DNA from: Amoebophrya sp. A120
Taxonomy: Eukaryota > Sar > Dinophyceae > Syndiniales > Amoebophryaceae
Assembly (NCBI GenBank): GCA_905178155.1
Contig: CAJINV010000018.1
Span: 1,096,609 to 1,160,608, forward strand
Direction of reading: 5' to 3'
DNA: 64,000 bases
In this document: positions 1-11,683 of the stretch, piece after piece
How positions within the stretch are numbered: the first letter of the stretch is position 1
Layout of the letters: each line of letters starts with the position of its first letter
Program-made: the position numbers and the translations under genes
Notes under the pieces: generated by a model
Seen by the model: the letters and a program-made list of their open reading frames with translations, nothing else
Told to the model about the DNA's origin: nothing
Databases searched by the model: none

Positions 1-3000
1 GCCCCCCAACGCCACCGCTGACCGGGGTATCCTGAGTAAAAACGTACCCACACCAGAGTCAGGATGGGGATTTTGCAACACAAACCTAGGAGTTTTGTGA
101 GTCACGCATGACAAGTTGCACTATGCAGTGTAGTGCAGGTTAGCAAGTGCAGCCGCATCACAGATTCATCTGCTCATCGTGTTCATAGAGTCACAAATTC
201 CAAAACACGACTGGAAATGGCCCTCATGGGGATGCGCATTACAAGTCTTCCTGTCTTTGCAAATCTGCATCACAGCTCTGGCGTGGGTACGTTTTTACTC
301 AGGATACGGGGAGAGGGAAACTTCCGAAGTGCTGTTGGCGGTGTCGCCGTATGAAAGTGCACAACTTCTCCACGTTCTGATTTCTCATGCAAAATACCAA
401 CTCCACGCTCATGCAAAATACCAACTCCACGCTTCCCCTCCTATCACTATTATGCATGACAAGTTCATCTGGCAGCCCAAATAGAAGTACAATCTGTCAT
501 GCAAAACCTGCATATTAATTCCTGCTAACGATTGCATTGCTGCTCCTGCAATACAAATGAGGGGGGACGAGGTTGTGCACTGTGATACGTCGCTCGGATT
601 GTTTACTAGCCGGTTCGATGTCGAGGTACCTCCGCCCCGCGAACTTGGCGACGAGGGAACATGGATGTCCAGCGAAAGCCGTTTCCGCCCGTTGCTCGTC
701 GTGGCGGGCGCAGAGAGGTTGAGGTTCGATTTTTTCCTTGGGCTCGAGCTACTGGCCGCGGCGGCGGAGTTGCCCGTCAAAGTCGTAGCATTGTTGTACG
801 CGGACGCAGCTCCTTGTGCTGGTCCACCGTCATCGTGGACCACCTGCAGCGGATCTACCCGCCCGTTTATCGCAGTTCCTCCTGGTCCTCCTGCACTCAT
901 GTCTTCGTCGGACGAATTGGAGGAAGACATGCCAGGAATGAACGCGTCACTCTGTTGTTGTAGCTTCTGGCGCGGTATCCTGTGCAAAGGTATCGCACTC
1001 GTAGTAATCGCAGTCATGCATTACAAATCTCCTTCCCAAGGCAAATCAGCATGACAAATTCCATTTGTAATGCTGAGCGAATTTGTATTGCAATTACTAC
1101 TAGTACGATACTTTTGCAGTGCATATGCGGTTGTTCCGCTTCATCCGGACGACCCTCTTGGTCCTGCTGCTGCAACATGATTTTCGCGGCAGGAACAAAT
1201 CGAGAATTTTTATCTCCACCTGCTCGGTCCGTTGTTTTATTGAGATTGGCGAAATTATTTCTCGTCGTCGTTGTGCTACCACAATTTGACGCAGGAGCAG
1301 GAGCGCACGTAGTTGTTCTTGTTCTATTCCCTCGTCCCTCGCCCTCTAAGATTTTTAACGGCTGGTCTACTTCTAGCGAGGACGTCGAAGTGGGCGACAC
1401 TACAGTATCCTTTTGATAACGTATCAAGAGGAAAAATCCCCCCTCCCCATATCGGAAACGGAAGATGCGCGAATTTGTGATGCTGTATTTGAGTACACAA
1501 ATCGACTTGTATTGCTAGAAGGCCAAGAGACGAAGCTGCGGCCTAAATTGCAGGTAATCTGTCATGCTGTTTCCCACTTCCAGTTGCCTCCTGTCATCCT
1601 GGAACTGCAAGGCTTTCCCACACTGGACAGCACTACAGTCCGCATCTTTTGCCTTCTAGCATCACAAAGCTGATTTGTGACCACAAATCTGCATCACAGA
1701 TTTCCGTTTTGATATGGGGAGGGGGCATTTTTCATTGTAATATAACGCTGGCTCCGGGGCGAAGTCAGCAAGCAGCACGCGCACATTGATATCAAATGCA
1801 AAAATGTCTGGGTCTGGAAGATTCTAAACTTGTCATGCTGTCTTTGGATTCCAAAAACATCTGTATTGCGTGACCAACAACAGGAGTCCAGTTTGTGTTA
1901 CGCGTAGTAGTAGTAGTAGTAGTAGTAACCATTTAACTCCTGGCGGGTTGGCGTTAGAACAGATTTAGCCTCTGCCAATACCTGGGCGTTAGAACAGATT
2001 TAGCCTCTGCCGATACCCCTAGGTGGATACCCGATCCACTTCCTAACTACCACCCGACCGCAGCCGCAAAACCGCTATCGATTGCTTACGCGTAACTACG
2101 ACCAGTGGGCGCTACGTGTGGCAGAACCCCCTTACCATCCAAGCCCGCGAGCAAGGTGGAGCTTCGGTGTGGCCTTGAAGGGTTAGTCTTACAAACTTGA
2201 TCAGAGTCTTACACTTGTGGCCGGTTGCGCGCTAAAAAAATATACAGGGGGTCTACTGATCATACCCGATGATCCTATCACGATGACGGACAACCCCGAG
2301 GCGTACCCCTTTCAGGCACTTTAGCCGACCTTACTCCGCGCACCTTTTTCATGCGTTTCCGAAGAATCGGGCCCCAGGGCTCCGCCTACTCGGAGCCGCC
2401 ATCGCGCCCGCCCTGGAGGGACCCCTTGGGGAAGGGGGGTGCTGCTTTAGCGCAGTCTTTAAATTAGCAACCCAGTCACCACTTTGCCAATAAACCTAGG
2501 CCTAGCGACATGCAAACTCCCAGACCTTTGCAGTTTTTGTCTTTTTGTTCTTTAGCCCATGCCCCCGCCCATCTCTTCTGTTTTTTTTCTTTGTGCCCCG
2601 CACCCCTTTTCTTCTGTGCCCCCCGCGTCTTCTCTTTCATGCGTCTACTTTTCCCCCCTATGTCAGTTTGTGTTACGCGGAGAGGGCATTTCTCATGCGG
2701 AATAGGCATCAGAAAGCCCTCTAAAAGTCTGTGATGCTAGATCATGCATCACGTGCATTATGGCTCATACAAAATATGCATCACAAATCCCGGAATCTTC
2801 CAGACCCAGACATTTTTGCACTTGATAATTGATTCTTGGTGACAAGAAACTGCAACTTTGAGATGCCTTTTCGTTTTTCGGCGACATAGGTTCTTTCCGT
2901 GCAGAGGCGATGAAGATAGTATCTATATGTACAATTTGTGTTTGACCCAAAAAAAGCTGCAGATGTAAAAAGTTGATATGGTACACGACAGAGAAAAACG

Positions 3001-3287
3001 AATCAGCAACGCGAAAGTGTCGACACAAGACCGGAGAATAAAAAGAAATAGTACTAGAGATGATGTTTATGCATTAATTTCAGTAGCTGCGAATAGACAT
3101 TATGCTTTTTGTTCAATATGAAAATTATGAAGGGTGCATCGTGGAAGATGTGGTCCTGTTTCAAAGTACAATTCGGAAACCTAACAGAAGCAAGTGCTGC
3201 GTCCACAAGCTCAACAAAACTACCCGCCCCGGATGTCATCTGTGAGAAGAAAACAGTGGAGATGAGTAGACAAAGAAGTACCACCAT
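1..3287 (-). CDS. Unknown Ser/Gln-rich protein, 3' part cut by window edge
   Basis: I do not recognise this protein. Reading right to left, the supported exons are about 2828-2922, 1743-1784, 1126-1416, 588-970, 307-344 and 1-22, separated by five introner elements (1790-2827, 1422-1742, 976-1125, 350-587, 28-306). Removing each element with one TSD copy keeps a single frame open through low-complexity sequence rich in Ser, Thr, Gln and Gly; examples are the joined peptides QPHQKLQQQSDAF across 976-1125 and SDDTANSTSEVSLSP across 350-587. The gene continues beyond base 1. The 5' end is tentative: an ATG at 3285-3287 opens a hydrophobic signal-like stretch (MVVLLCLLISTVFFSQ), and a GT donor near 3188 plus the acceptor CATATAG at 2923 could join it to the next exon, but an alternative start is possible. 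No domain is visible. Confidence 0.55.
28..306. mobile_element. Introner element, family B
   Basis: The ends read TATCCTGAGTAAAAACG and CGTTTTTACTCAGGATA. The perfect 5-bp TSD CGGGG lies at 23-27 and 307-311. Excision joins SLSP to VSGG in frame. Confidence 0.9.
350..587. mobile_element. Introner element, family G
   Basis: The left end is TATGAAAGTGCACAACTTC and the right end is GAGGTTGTGCACTGTGATA. The TSD is CGCCG/CGTCG (4/5). A direct repeat of about 22 bp (ATGCAAAATACCAACTCCAC) at 388-433 sits inside. Excision keeps the frame of the host gene. Confidence 0.85.
976..1125. mobile_element. Introner element, family D
   Basis: This 150-bp element runs from TATCCTGTGCAAAGGTATCG to ACGATACTTTTGCAGTGCATA. 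The TSD is CGCGG/TGCGG (4/5). Excision restores the open frame QPH-QKLQQQ. Confidence 0.88.
1422..1742. mobile_element. Introner element, family C
   Basis: The ends are TATCAAGAGGAAAAATCCCC and GGCATTTTTCATTGTAATA. The TSD TAACG is perfect (1417-1421 and 1743-1747). Excision joins SQRY to QKDTVV in frame. Confidence 0.88.
1905..1925. repeat. (TAG)7 microsatellite
   Basis: Seven perfect TAG units followed by TAA mark the left edge of the nested insertion, possibly its 3' tail. Confidence 0.9.
1950..2019. repeat. Tandem duplication, 35-bp unit x2
   Basis: The unit beginning GGCGTTAGAACAGATTTAGC occurs twice in a row with one or two differences, within the nested insertion. Confidence 0.85.
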
Positions 3288-4529
3288 CACGACAAGATGA
3301 AGGTTGTAATAAACTAACAAAAGCGAGAAAAAAAAAGCGGCCGTACACGGGGAGGCGGAAGATGCCCGCAGTGGAATCAATGACTGAAACAACACTTCTC
3401 GTCGCATTACAAACCACATACTTCTACAACCTGGTCACGTCTTCTTCTCGACTCACCTCAGTCACTCAGTCATCTCTCAGCCTAATGTCATCCTCTGATG
3501 GAAAGAACATTGTAATCAAACATAGCTGCTTCCACTGCTTGAGGAAGACAGCCACTAAAAAATTGTGCAGTCGCTCGTGCATCTCTCACTTAGCTTCTCT
3601 CGCCTACTTGTCTTCTGTTGACACTTCCATGGTATTTTAGTTTGGGAGCTGCACATAGTGCCTGGTCTACTCTGTTCCTCAATCTTTCTCCCTACCTCTA
3701 GTCTCGTCTCTCACTCCCTCAGGGAATGAAATAAACGGAATTCACTTTACGAAATTAGCTCAAATAAGCATTTTTAAACGCTGGCTGTAAAACATCAAAC
3801 ACCAAGGGTCTTCGAAGAGAAGAAGTCTGCGCCATCTTCGAAGAGAAGAAGGGTCGTCTCAGCTGAATCCGCTGGTGGATAGACCAGGATGGAGGCCGAT
3901 GTTGTTACTCAAGCTTCACAATTGGAACTATTGTACACGAGTGAAAAGTCGTCTAGGCCACATGTTTACAATATGCTTTGATGTTGAGACGTATTCGTGT
4001 AGTTTAGCCTTTTCGCATTATAATTTCGTAGCAATTATGATTTCTTCTTCTAACGTAACTATTCGAGTATCTTCGCATAAATATCATGTTGTAAATCCTA
4101 CAAAAAACTCATGTTGTGCGACCAACAAGTGCATAGTGCTGCAGGTGCTGCTGGACGGGCAAGCACGAGTTGAAGTTGAAGCACGCGCTTCCATTTCATC
4201 ATCCTGCGGTCCCTTATATTTTTTACTTCAAGTCGTGTCTCAACAAACCTCAATGTTGTAGGTGTCTGTAATCCTGTCATAAAAGAGAAACGCATAAAAA
4301 TGTATAGTAAATCGGTCTTGAAGTGGAAACGCTTTCAAAAAAATGATCATGCGTAGCTTGATGTGGGCACGTAAGTTTAATCGAATCTGGATCTGTGTTG
4401 AATCGGATACATTTTTGATTCAATGATGTTAATTTCAATCACGAAAAATGAAATATCTTCTTGACTTGCAGCACTAAAAAGCTGCGCGCAGCTTCTATGA
4501 AAGACAAATTCCTTTCTGACTCCCCTCCC
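3288..4529. other. Intergenic, nothing recognised
   Basis: AT-rich sequence without introner elements. It holds short ORFs on both strands with no recognisable product and a short direct repeat, TCTTCGAAGAGAAGAAG, around 3810-3852. It probably contains the 5' region of the gene to the left and the 3' end of the gene to the right. Confidence 0.5.
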
Positions 4530-7500
4530 TTAGGCCTCCGACGAATTTCCCGACGACAGAGAAACGACCCCACTCGACGTCCCCACCGCTGTCTCATCTG
4601 CACTACTGGAGCTACAACCCCCTTCTTGTTCCTCCGCACAGGAAGTAGTGGCGTTGGTCATTAAGTTCTGCCCGATTCTCCCGTTTTTGTTCGCCATTGC
4701 GATTGAATACGGCGTCACTTGGTCGCGGTACTTCACGTCTAGCAGCTGGGTGAACCACACGCCAAAGTTCCCGATGTTGGGATCCAGAAAATTCACGGGA
4801 GCTTGCCGAATTTTTGCGTCTTCTTCCTAAAGTGTTTTGTATTTGAATACTTGCGTTCGTGTTTTTCGCTTCGTCCGTTCATCATCTTGCCCTCGGTTGA
4901 AAACGATCAACCGCAAAGGATTTTTTTTCCGCACCATGATTCACACGTGCTGGTGTGAACAAATAATATTTTCCAGATTCAGTGAGACCGCGTCCACGTG
5001 TGCATGCATGCAATAAAAGAAAAAATCATCATACATTCCATGTAAAAAATTATACCTCTTCCAAGTAGGTGGCTCGTGCAAAAATCGCCTTCTTCGTTTC
5101 TTCATCGTTTTCCGGTTGCAATAAATCCTCGTCATCTTCGGACGCTTCGGCCTCCTCTCCGAAATTCCTCGCGTCACTCAATGCCGTTAATTCCTCAATT
5201 CTCTTCGAGTGCAGCTCATCCGCCAAGGGGTTCACTTTCACCGGTCCCTATGACAGTGCACAACTCTCCATCCCCCTCATTTGTCATGCAAAATACCCAA
5301 TCCACGACTCCTTGCATCTTGGCACTGTTTGCATGACAAGCTCTGGTAGCCCAAATAGTACTACATTCCAGTGAGAATTTGTCATGCAAAACCGGCACTC
5401 TTGCTGATGCTTGTACTGCCGTTCATGCAATACAAATGAGGTGGAAGGGGAGTTGTGCACTCTGATAGTCCCTCCAGATTATCGATGATCTGGATCTTGT
5501 CGCGCCGCACCGCGAAGCCCTGGCTTTTCATATCAAATGTAAAAGTGTCTGGGTCTGGAAGAATGCAGCTTGTGATGCTGCATTTGGATTCCAAAAAAAT
5601 CTGTATTGCATGAGTACCAAAGGGAATGCAATTTGTGCTACGCTGAGAAGGCATTTGTCATGCGGAATAGGCATCAAGAAGCCCTCAAGAAATCTGTATT
5701 GCTAGGGTATGCATCACAGACATCATGGCTCATGCAAAACGTGCATGACAAGTGTCAGAATCTTCCAGACCCAGACATTTTTACATTTGATATTTCACTA
5801 TGCATGGCAAATATGCTGTCTGGGTTTGGAAGCTTCGGATGCTCATGCTTGTAATGCTGGTGTTGCATATACATATTGATTACCACTGAAATCTCCTGTC
5901 GTGCTGTGCATGACCAATAGAAGTCGCAGCCTCATCTGCTCTCGTCGTACAGAAATGCAAGCTCTCATGCGAGCTGCGTATCATGAGAAAGCGCTGGCGT
6001 TCTGCAAAATTGTATACTCTTGACTTCATTCGGTGGAAGTGTAATTTTCATCTTCATCGTCCACAGTTCTTCAGCATCACAAGTGGTTTCCAGACGTCTA
6101 CGACAGTAGATATTTGCATTTAATATTGACGCTGAAACTGTTGTTTTCTTCCTCCTCATCCTGGTCCTCTTCGAGGGTTTCTGCACTGCATTCCCTGTTG
6201 GAGTTGTTGTTTTTGGTTTCCTCCTCTGCCACTGGGTGGAAGAACGCAAATTCTTCTCGCTGTTGCTCCTCGCACAAATTCGTAATCTTCTTCGTCCCTG
6301 CTGCGTCCTCCTGACTATGGTCCTCTCCTGACGGAAACAAATCCCCCTGCGGTTCCTCGTCCTCGTCGTCCGCAAATTCGAGCAGCCCGCTGGGTAGATT
6401 GTGAATAGCAGACATAAGAAACATGTCGTTTCGTTTCTGCTGCTCGAATTCGTCCAGAATTCGGCTGCTATTACTGTACCTTTCGTCCTCGACCACTTCT
6501 TCTTTTCCACCATCGACACCGTCCACATTTTCACCGACCACACTAAAAGGATTTACTATGTTTGTTGATGTTGAGCTGCTGCTGTTAAAAACCTCTTCGA
6601 AGTAGAACCCGTCTTCCAGCAAATTTACGCGGGTCGCGGTCAAAGAGTCCGTTATCAAATGTAAAAGTGTCTGGGTCTGGAAGAATGCAAGATTTGTCAT
6701 GCATATTTCTCATGACCCATAATGCCTGTAATGCTTGAACTAGCATCGCAGACCTTTAGAGGGCTTCCTGATGCACCTTCCGCATGAGAAATGGCCTGTC
6801 TGTGTAGCAAAAACTGTACCCATTTTGCTGGTCATGCAATACAATTTTTTTTAGAGTCCAAAAACAGCGTGACAAGTTGCAATCTTCCAGAGCCAGACCC
6901 AGACATTTTTGCATTTCATATCCGTGGCGTTGCTCCCGTTCCCGATCACGGTACCCGTCAACGTCTGCGTTAGCGCGTCCGAGTTGGAGTAGGACAGCGG
7001 GGGGGCGGTGGTTTCCTTAGAAGAAGAAAGACTGTCGGAAATGTTGTTGGTCGTGTGCAACTTCTGTGGATTGGCTTTGCTGTTGTTGACCTCAGTCGAG
7101 GTTGTACAAGAACTACTACCTTTTAGATTATTGTCCTCCTGCTCTTTCAGCAACTCCACGACGTCCGCGAGGCTGCAGGTATCCTCCTCCTCCTCTTCCT
7201 CCTCGCCGTTCGGCGCAATGATCGACGCGGACAAACTCCCTGCCTGTTGCGCGTTCTTCTCTAATTGAAAGTACTCGCTTCCCTCTTTCGTGACAATCAC
7301 GTCGTTGGCGGGGATGATGATGGCCTTTTGCTGCAGCTCTGGTCCTGGTGCCGCTCGATTTTCGATCACTGATGACACCACGTGGTCACCCAACGCAACT
7401 TCCGGCCCAATCACTGTGGGCCGCGGCGCCAATGTCCCAGCGCGGCGGCGGGAGCTGCTGGTGGTCGTGGTATTCTTTCTAGAGGTGGGAGATGAAGTTG

Positions 7501-8532
7501 TTGTAGTTGTTTCAAAGAAAGTCGCAACATCTACTTCTGCACTCTCTTGGGATCTCCGCCTGCTTCTGCCGTGGCTCTTTTTCGGGGAGGGAGACGCGGA
7601 CGAAATGGCTTCAAATTTTTCGATTTTATCGGCAATGGTGAAGGTCGTGGAGGGGGAGATTTTTGCGGAGGCATCTTCGTGGGAAGATGAAGATGGAAAT
7701 GTTGTCGCGGCGAGAGTAATATTCCTGTTGTCCGCACTTGCTCCCTTCGTTGTGCTGCCAGTGAAACTGGAACTCGAACGACCAGTAGCGGTATTAGTAC
7801 AACTAGCAGAGGAAGCACTAGAAGACAGACCCCAGGCTTCCTGAAACGGCTGCGGAATCAGAGTCGTCAAGACCGCTTTCAGCACTCGTTTCAGATCTGT
7901 TGTTTTGAGAGTGGAGTTCGATTTTCATTTTGAACTTGAAGTGGAACAAAAACGACTGCACAACTACGATGGCGCAAAAACATAAATCGAGATAAAACTC
8001 ATCGTCATCATCTTCATCAACATCATTTTCGTGCATGTCCTTGATAATTTGAAAGTCTTTTCATACCGTCTAAATCCTGCTTTCGATGGTCCTCCTCTGC
8101 ACAATCCGTCCTGCTCGCCGTCCTTGTTTTCGCGTCGCTCGTGCTGGACGTTCCCGTCTTTGTGGACACACGACAATGCGCTGCTCCGGACGAAGAAGAC
8201 GTCGTACAACTCTCAGCCTCCTTGTCCCGTTTCGCCGAAATCTCTACCCCGCAGACCGCCTGCACCACATCGATGATCAGGCCTAAAGGGCCCCGCTTCC
8301 ACAGTCGCTGCGCCCGCGTGGGGCACACGTTTTCGGCGACTTTGGTCAGCATCAAGGTCGCGGTGAGGAGAGAGGCGAAGATGAGTGTGAGTTTGAACTT
8401 TCTCTCCCGAAACGAACGGAGGAGATAGTGGAGAAGAGCTTTTACAAGAGACACGAATTTGGAAGCCTTAAACTTCTTATTACCTGCAGTTAGTTGTACA
8501 AGAACGGCAACGCTGCTAGAAAAAGATGACAT
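4530..8532 (-). CDS. Unknown acidic Ser/Thr-rich protein with one membrane segment
   Basis: I do not recognise this protein. The start ATG is at 8530-8532 and the stop TAA at 4530. The N-terminus is basic, then hydrophobic (LTLIFASLLTATLMLT, about residues 50-65), suggesting a single membrane anchor. A long Ser/Thr/Glu-rich region follows. The C-terminal part has a more ordered look (NFLDPNIGNFGVWFTQLLDV). Two GT-AG introns are supported, 7898-8066 and 4827-5055. Four introner elements interrupt it: 6653-6920, 5799-6125, 5531-5792 and 5249-5467. Excision gives continuous frames, for example GSNATDSLTATRV, NSFSVKSQGFAVRRD and NLEGPVKVNPLADEL. The acidic runs (EEEEEEDT, DEEEENN) suggest a flexible linker. 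Membrane location is inferred from hydropathy only. Confidence 0.75.
5249..5467. mobile_element. Introner element, family G
   Basis: The left end is TATGACAGTGCACAACTCTCC and the right end is GGGGAGTTGTGCACTCTGATA. The TSD GTCCC is perfect. Excision gives LEGPVKVN in frame. Together with 350-587 it defines family G. Confidence 0.9.
5531..5792. mobile_element. Introner element, family A
   Basis: Family A TIRs (TATCAAATGTAAAAGTGTCT at left) with the perfect TSD TTTCA (5526-5530, 5793-5797). It lies only 6 bp from the next element, so the two TSDs overlap. Confidence 0.9.
5799..6125. mobile_element. Introner element, family A, diverged
   Basis: The TIRs are degraded (TATGCATGGCAAATATGCTG at left; the right end finishes ATTTGCATTTAATA). 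The TSD is TTCAC/TTGAC (4/5). Together with 5531-5792 it is removed cleanly to give NSFSVKSQGF. Its greater divergence suggests that it is the older insertion of the pair. Confidence 0.75.
6653..6920. mobile_element. Introner element, family A
   Basis: The TSD TCCGT is perfect (6648-6652, 6921-6925). Excision restores GSNATDSLTATRV. The right inner arm carries a duplicated AGACCC hexamer. Confidence 0.9.
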
Positions 8533-10611
8533 TTACATCAGCGTTCTATCTTCTGGTGTCCGTAAAAAAACTGTAATACACAGATAGTTAGAGTGCCACC
8601 TTTTTACTAAGAGCTAACTCGCTTGCTTTTGCACATGCAGTCCCTCTTCAATAATTTAGGTGAGTGTGGTGCACATCAAGTTCACACACCCACGTTGTTT
8701 CCAATGAAAAAACATCAAACTAGAAGTTCTTCCGCGGTTTTGATTGAACTTGCTAAGGTCTACCGATTCCGTACCACGTTTGCAAGAAGAAGAAGAAGAA
8801 GAAGGACCCTCATCCTCTCGGCGGACCAAAAGGAATAAATTTGCAAAACAAGTACCATGATGAAGCAGAAGCTTCTTTGATTTTGAGCTCAAGAACGTTA
8901 ACGTGATTGATTACCCGACCCTGACGGAGACCGACTACGTTTTCATCTCTGCTAGATTTGTACGTTAAACAAGACACTGAGAACGAGACAACCGAAAGCG
9001 AACCCCGTTAACTTCTACCTACTTTTACGATCCCCGCTTTGCGATCTTCCCCCCTCCCCCACCTTCTCTATCGGTGTAGCATGAAAAAGGTGTTGAAAAT
9101 CTCACTGACAAAACTCAAAAGGAACAAAAACAGACAAGTCACGACGAATGTTCTTTACTGACATTCATCAAGAACGAACAGGCTGTAAGTAAGTGGATGT
9201 GGAACAATCTTCAAACCGGCATGAGAAACTACAAGTCGCTTCCTAAGCTCCTGCAGCGTGGTGAAGCAGCCACCAGAGTGTGATTTTTATTGTGCATGTG
9301 GATGCGCAAGCGCCGCAAATAAAGGAAACTCAAAGTCATTTCGAAACAGTCCTGGTAGCATTCTTGTCCAGGTTGCGCGAAATTTAAGTTCGTCCAGGAG
9401 AACAGGTTCGTTGACTCCTAAATCCCTCTCGCCACACCTCTTTCTGATTAACAATGTAGTCGGGCAGGATATGCTTGGTTCTGTGAGGCGAGCTACTTGC
9501 TTCTATGCGGCAGTTCTTCTCACACCGGCTACCTATTTATGCACATGCGCAGGATATGCGGTCCTAGAGAAAAATCTTACTCTACAGTGGGTAAAATAGA
9601 GCAGGCTATGCATCTTATTTCCATCTTCAAAAGCTGCAGTTCATACTGAAGAGAGTGGACTTTTTGCATGGGTACGTAGTTGTCGGTGGCACCAAAAGGA
9701 AAATAAGAATTAAGAATGCTGCAAGGGTTCTGCGGGTCATAGAAAGTAAAGCGGGGTAGTTGTACGAGCGCAAATCCGAAAACGACTGGTCTCACCCATG
9801 GTGTATGGTGTAACGTAGATGCCCCCGCAGGTGCGACGTAAGTGTCTACCTACAGGCGCGCAGCATCAAATCCAAACTACAGGCGAGCACCGTCTTCGCG
9901 GAAATAAAGGTTTGTTGTTTATTTTTCGTTTGCTGGTACCTTCGAATTAGGAAAATTCAAAACAAAACTAAGAAAAATGCGACAGGTGGTTGCTGCTAAA
10001 GCACGATACTTTAGAACGGGAGCTCCTTCAAAGTCATATTCATATTTGTGATAAAAATAAAATCAAACGGAATAAAGAACAGAGACGTCGCCGCACCAAC
10101 CTAGACCAAGAAAGACCTAACCGGGCTACTAGACCCAGCCAAATCCTTCCGTCAACGGCTGTCCCGACAGTGCTTGGCAACAGTGGTGGACACTAAACGT
10201 TGCTGCGCTGCCCCAAATGGAACCCAGAACCACCAAAAGTTGCTGTGCTGCCAGTTTTTGCTTTCTGCATGCTGGTACTGCGCTTTCACTGTGAAATTGT
10301 AGTGCAACATTTTTTATCATACTGAGTTGCATTTTTGTGATTGTGTTTTTTGTTTTTATTTTTTTGCGTTTTTGTTTTTCGGAGCCGATATATATGTGTA
10401 AAAATGGGTTGTTGTAGCAACTACGGGTCAATGAACAACAAGAAGAAGAAAGTAAAACTGAAGCGCAAATAATATGAGGAGGACAACGTACCCAAGAGGC
10501 AACTCACCCATGGGGGATCAAAAAAAAAGTTTCAATTAGTGCCGGACTGGCCGGCAAAATACCTATATAAAATAGTTAATTGCAATAGCTAGGTGATTAA
10601 GTAGTTAGATA
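8533..10611. other. Intergenic, no supported gene
   Basis: About 2 kb with no introner elements. Short ORFs occur on both strands (for example 9258-9599 plus and 9577-9795 minus) but show no domain, no consistent codon use and no splice support. Poly-T, poly-A and AAG-rich tracts are common. Confidence 0.45.
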
Positions 10612-11457
10612 AGACGTTTTTTAGGGGTTGTAGGGTGCTAGATCGCCAAGTCCAGCTCCACGGATTCGCCTCGGAACCCTAGCAAAAAACCGAGGAAGCG
10701 CCCCATGGTGTGGCGTCTGTCTACTGCCCGCGCTTTCCATTGTGCGTGGCCTGTGGGAGATTTGGCGCAGCTAGCCGCATCCAGCGGATGGCTGACGACA
10801 AGCCGGCACGGTAGACACAAAAAGCCGCGCGCCCTGGTTATGAGAGAAGGCGGAGCAGCGTGCCATCGGCTGCCGAGGGGGGTTTCGCCAAAAAGCACCC
10901 GCAAGCCAAGTGCAACATGGCCCGCAGGCCGCGGCCTGCAGGGCCGCAGGCGAGAGGCGGGGGCGCGAGGGGGGGCCGCGGGAGGGGGTCCACACAGGGC
11001 CTCCCATAGGGCATATTTTTACCCCTAGCCCCGACGCTGTGGTCGTTTTGTCCCTTGCCAAAAAGGGGGCATCTCGGAGGGGCATCGCGGACGGGGATCC
11101 CGGACTCTCGTGTTGTCCTTTGTGAGGTCAATCTGCCCAGGTAGGAACACAACGAAGCCGGGGCACTTTGGGTAGCCTCACAAAATGGCTCCCAAGCTCG
11201 GCGGAAAGTGGCAGCAAGGCACAAACAAAACACAGAAAACGGCGGCAAGGTGCGACACGGCCGTCGCAACTACGTCGTCCTGCTGCCTTGCCACAGAAGG
11301 CTGGCCGCCGATCCTCTGCCCCCTGCGAACCTTCGTGCCCTATCTGCGCCAGGCCCTCGTGTGCAGTATCCCGGCGCCCCTGCGTGGAGACAACCGAGGC
11401 GAAGCCGTGGAGCTGGATATCGGCGATCTAGCACCCTACAACCCTTTGAAAGCGTCT
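10612..11457. repeat. 846-bp long-TIR element, MITE-like
   Basis: Two inverted arms of about 62 bp (10612-10674 and 11394-11457) are nearly complementary and contain GGGTTGTAGGGTGCTAGATC. The interior is much more GC-rich than the flanks, including a self-complementary GGCCGCGGCC core near 10928-10937. No convincing protein is encoded. I could not define a TSD. The TIR is unrelated to the 13 introner families. Confidence 0.7.
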
Positions 11458-11683
11458 ACTTTACATAGCTAATTCACATAAGGCAAGCTAGTGTATTTTA
11501 ACTAGCGAAATTACTTATGTTCAATTCGTTTACTGTGAAAAAAAAAAAAATTATCCCCTTGGGTGCGTTGCCTGTTGGGCACGTTGTCCTCCTCATAAAT
11601 AATAACTCGAAAGAAAAGATGAAGGCGAACGCTCTCCTGTCTTCGACAGTCCACGTACTTCGTCTTCGTGCAGCAACTCCCAA

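Larger units (their letters stand above)
1905..2663. mobile_element. Nested insertion, retroposon-like, inside a family A element
   Basis: The 16-mer CAGTTTGTGTTACGCG occurs on both sides (1889-1904 and 2664-2679) and only once in related elements, so it is a target duplication. The insertion carries seven TAG repeats at its left edge (1905-1925), a 35-bp tandem duplication (1950-1984 and 1985-2019), a GC-rich middle and a pyrimidine-rich right end. There is no long ORF and no TIR. A long TSD plus a simple-repeat tail fits a SINE-like retroposon in minus orientation; I could not identify clear pol III promoter boxes. Confidence 0.6.
1790..2827. mobile_element. Introner element, family A, interrupted by a nested insertion
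   Basis: Family A TIRs lie at 1790-1821 and about 2797-2827, with the perfect TSD ATTGA (1785-1789 and 2828-2832). At 1038 bp it is about four times the family length because a 759-bp sequence (1905-2663) has inserted inside it. Removing that insertion gives an element of ordinary size. Confidence 0.85.

Noticed and set aside
2040-2470. Structured RNA gene (snRNA, SRP RNA or spliced leader) inside the nested insertion
   Set aside because: I looked for U-snRNA, SRP and spliced-leader signature words and saw none; the segment is better explained as part of the retroposon-like insertion.
10705-11472. Overlapping ORFs in the long-TIR element as a transposase gene
   Set aside because: Several frames are open at once because of high GC; no DDE or other motif is visible and the frames cross the TIRs.
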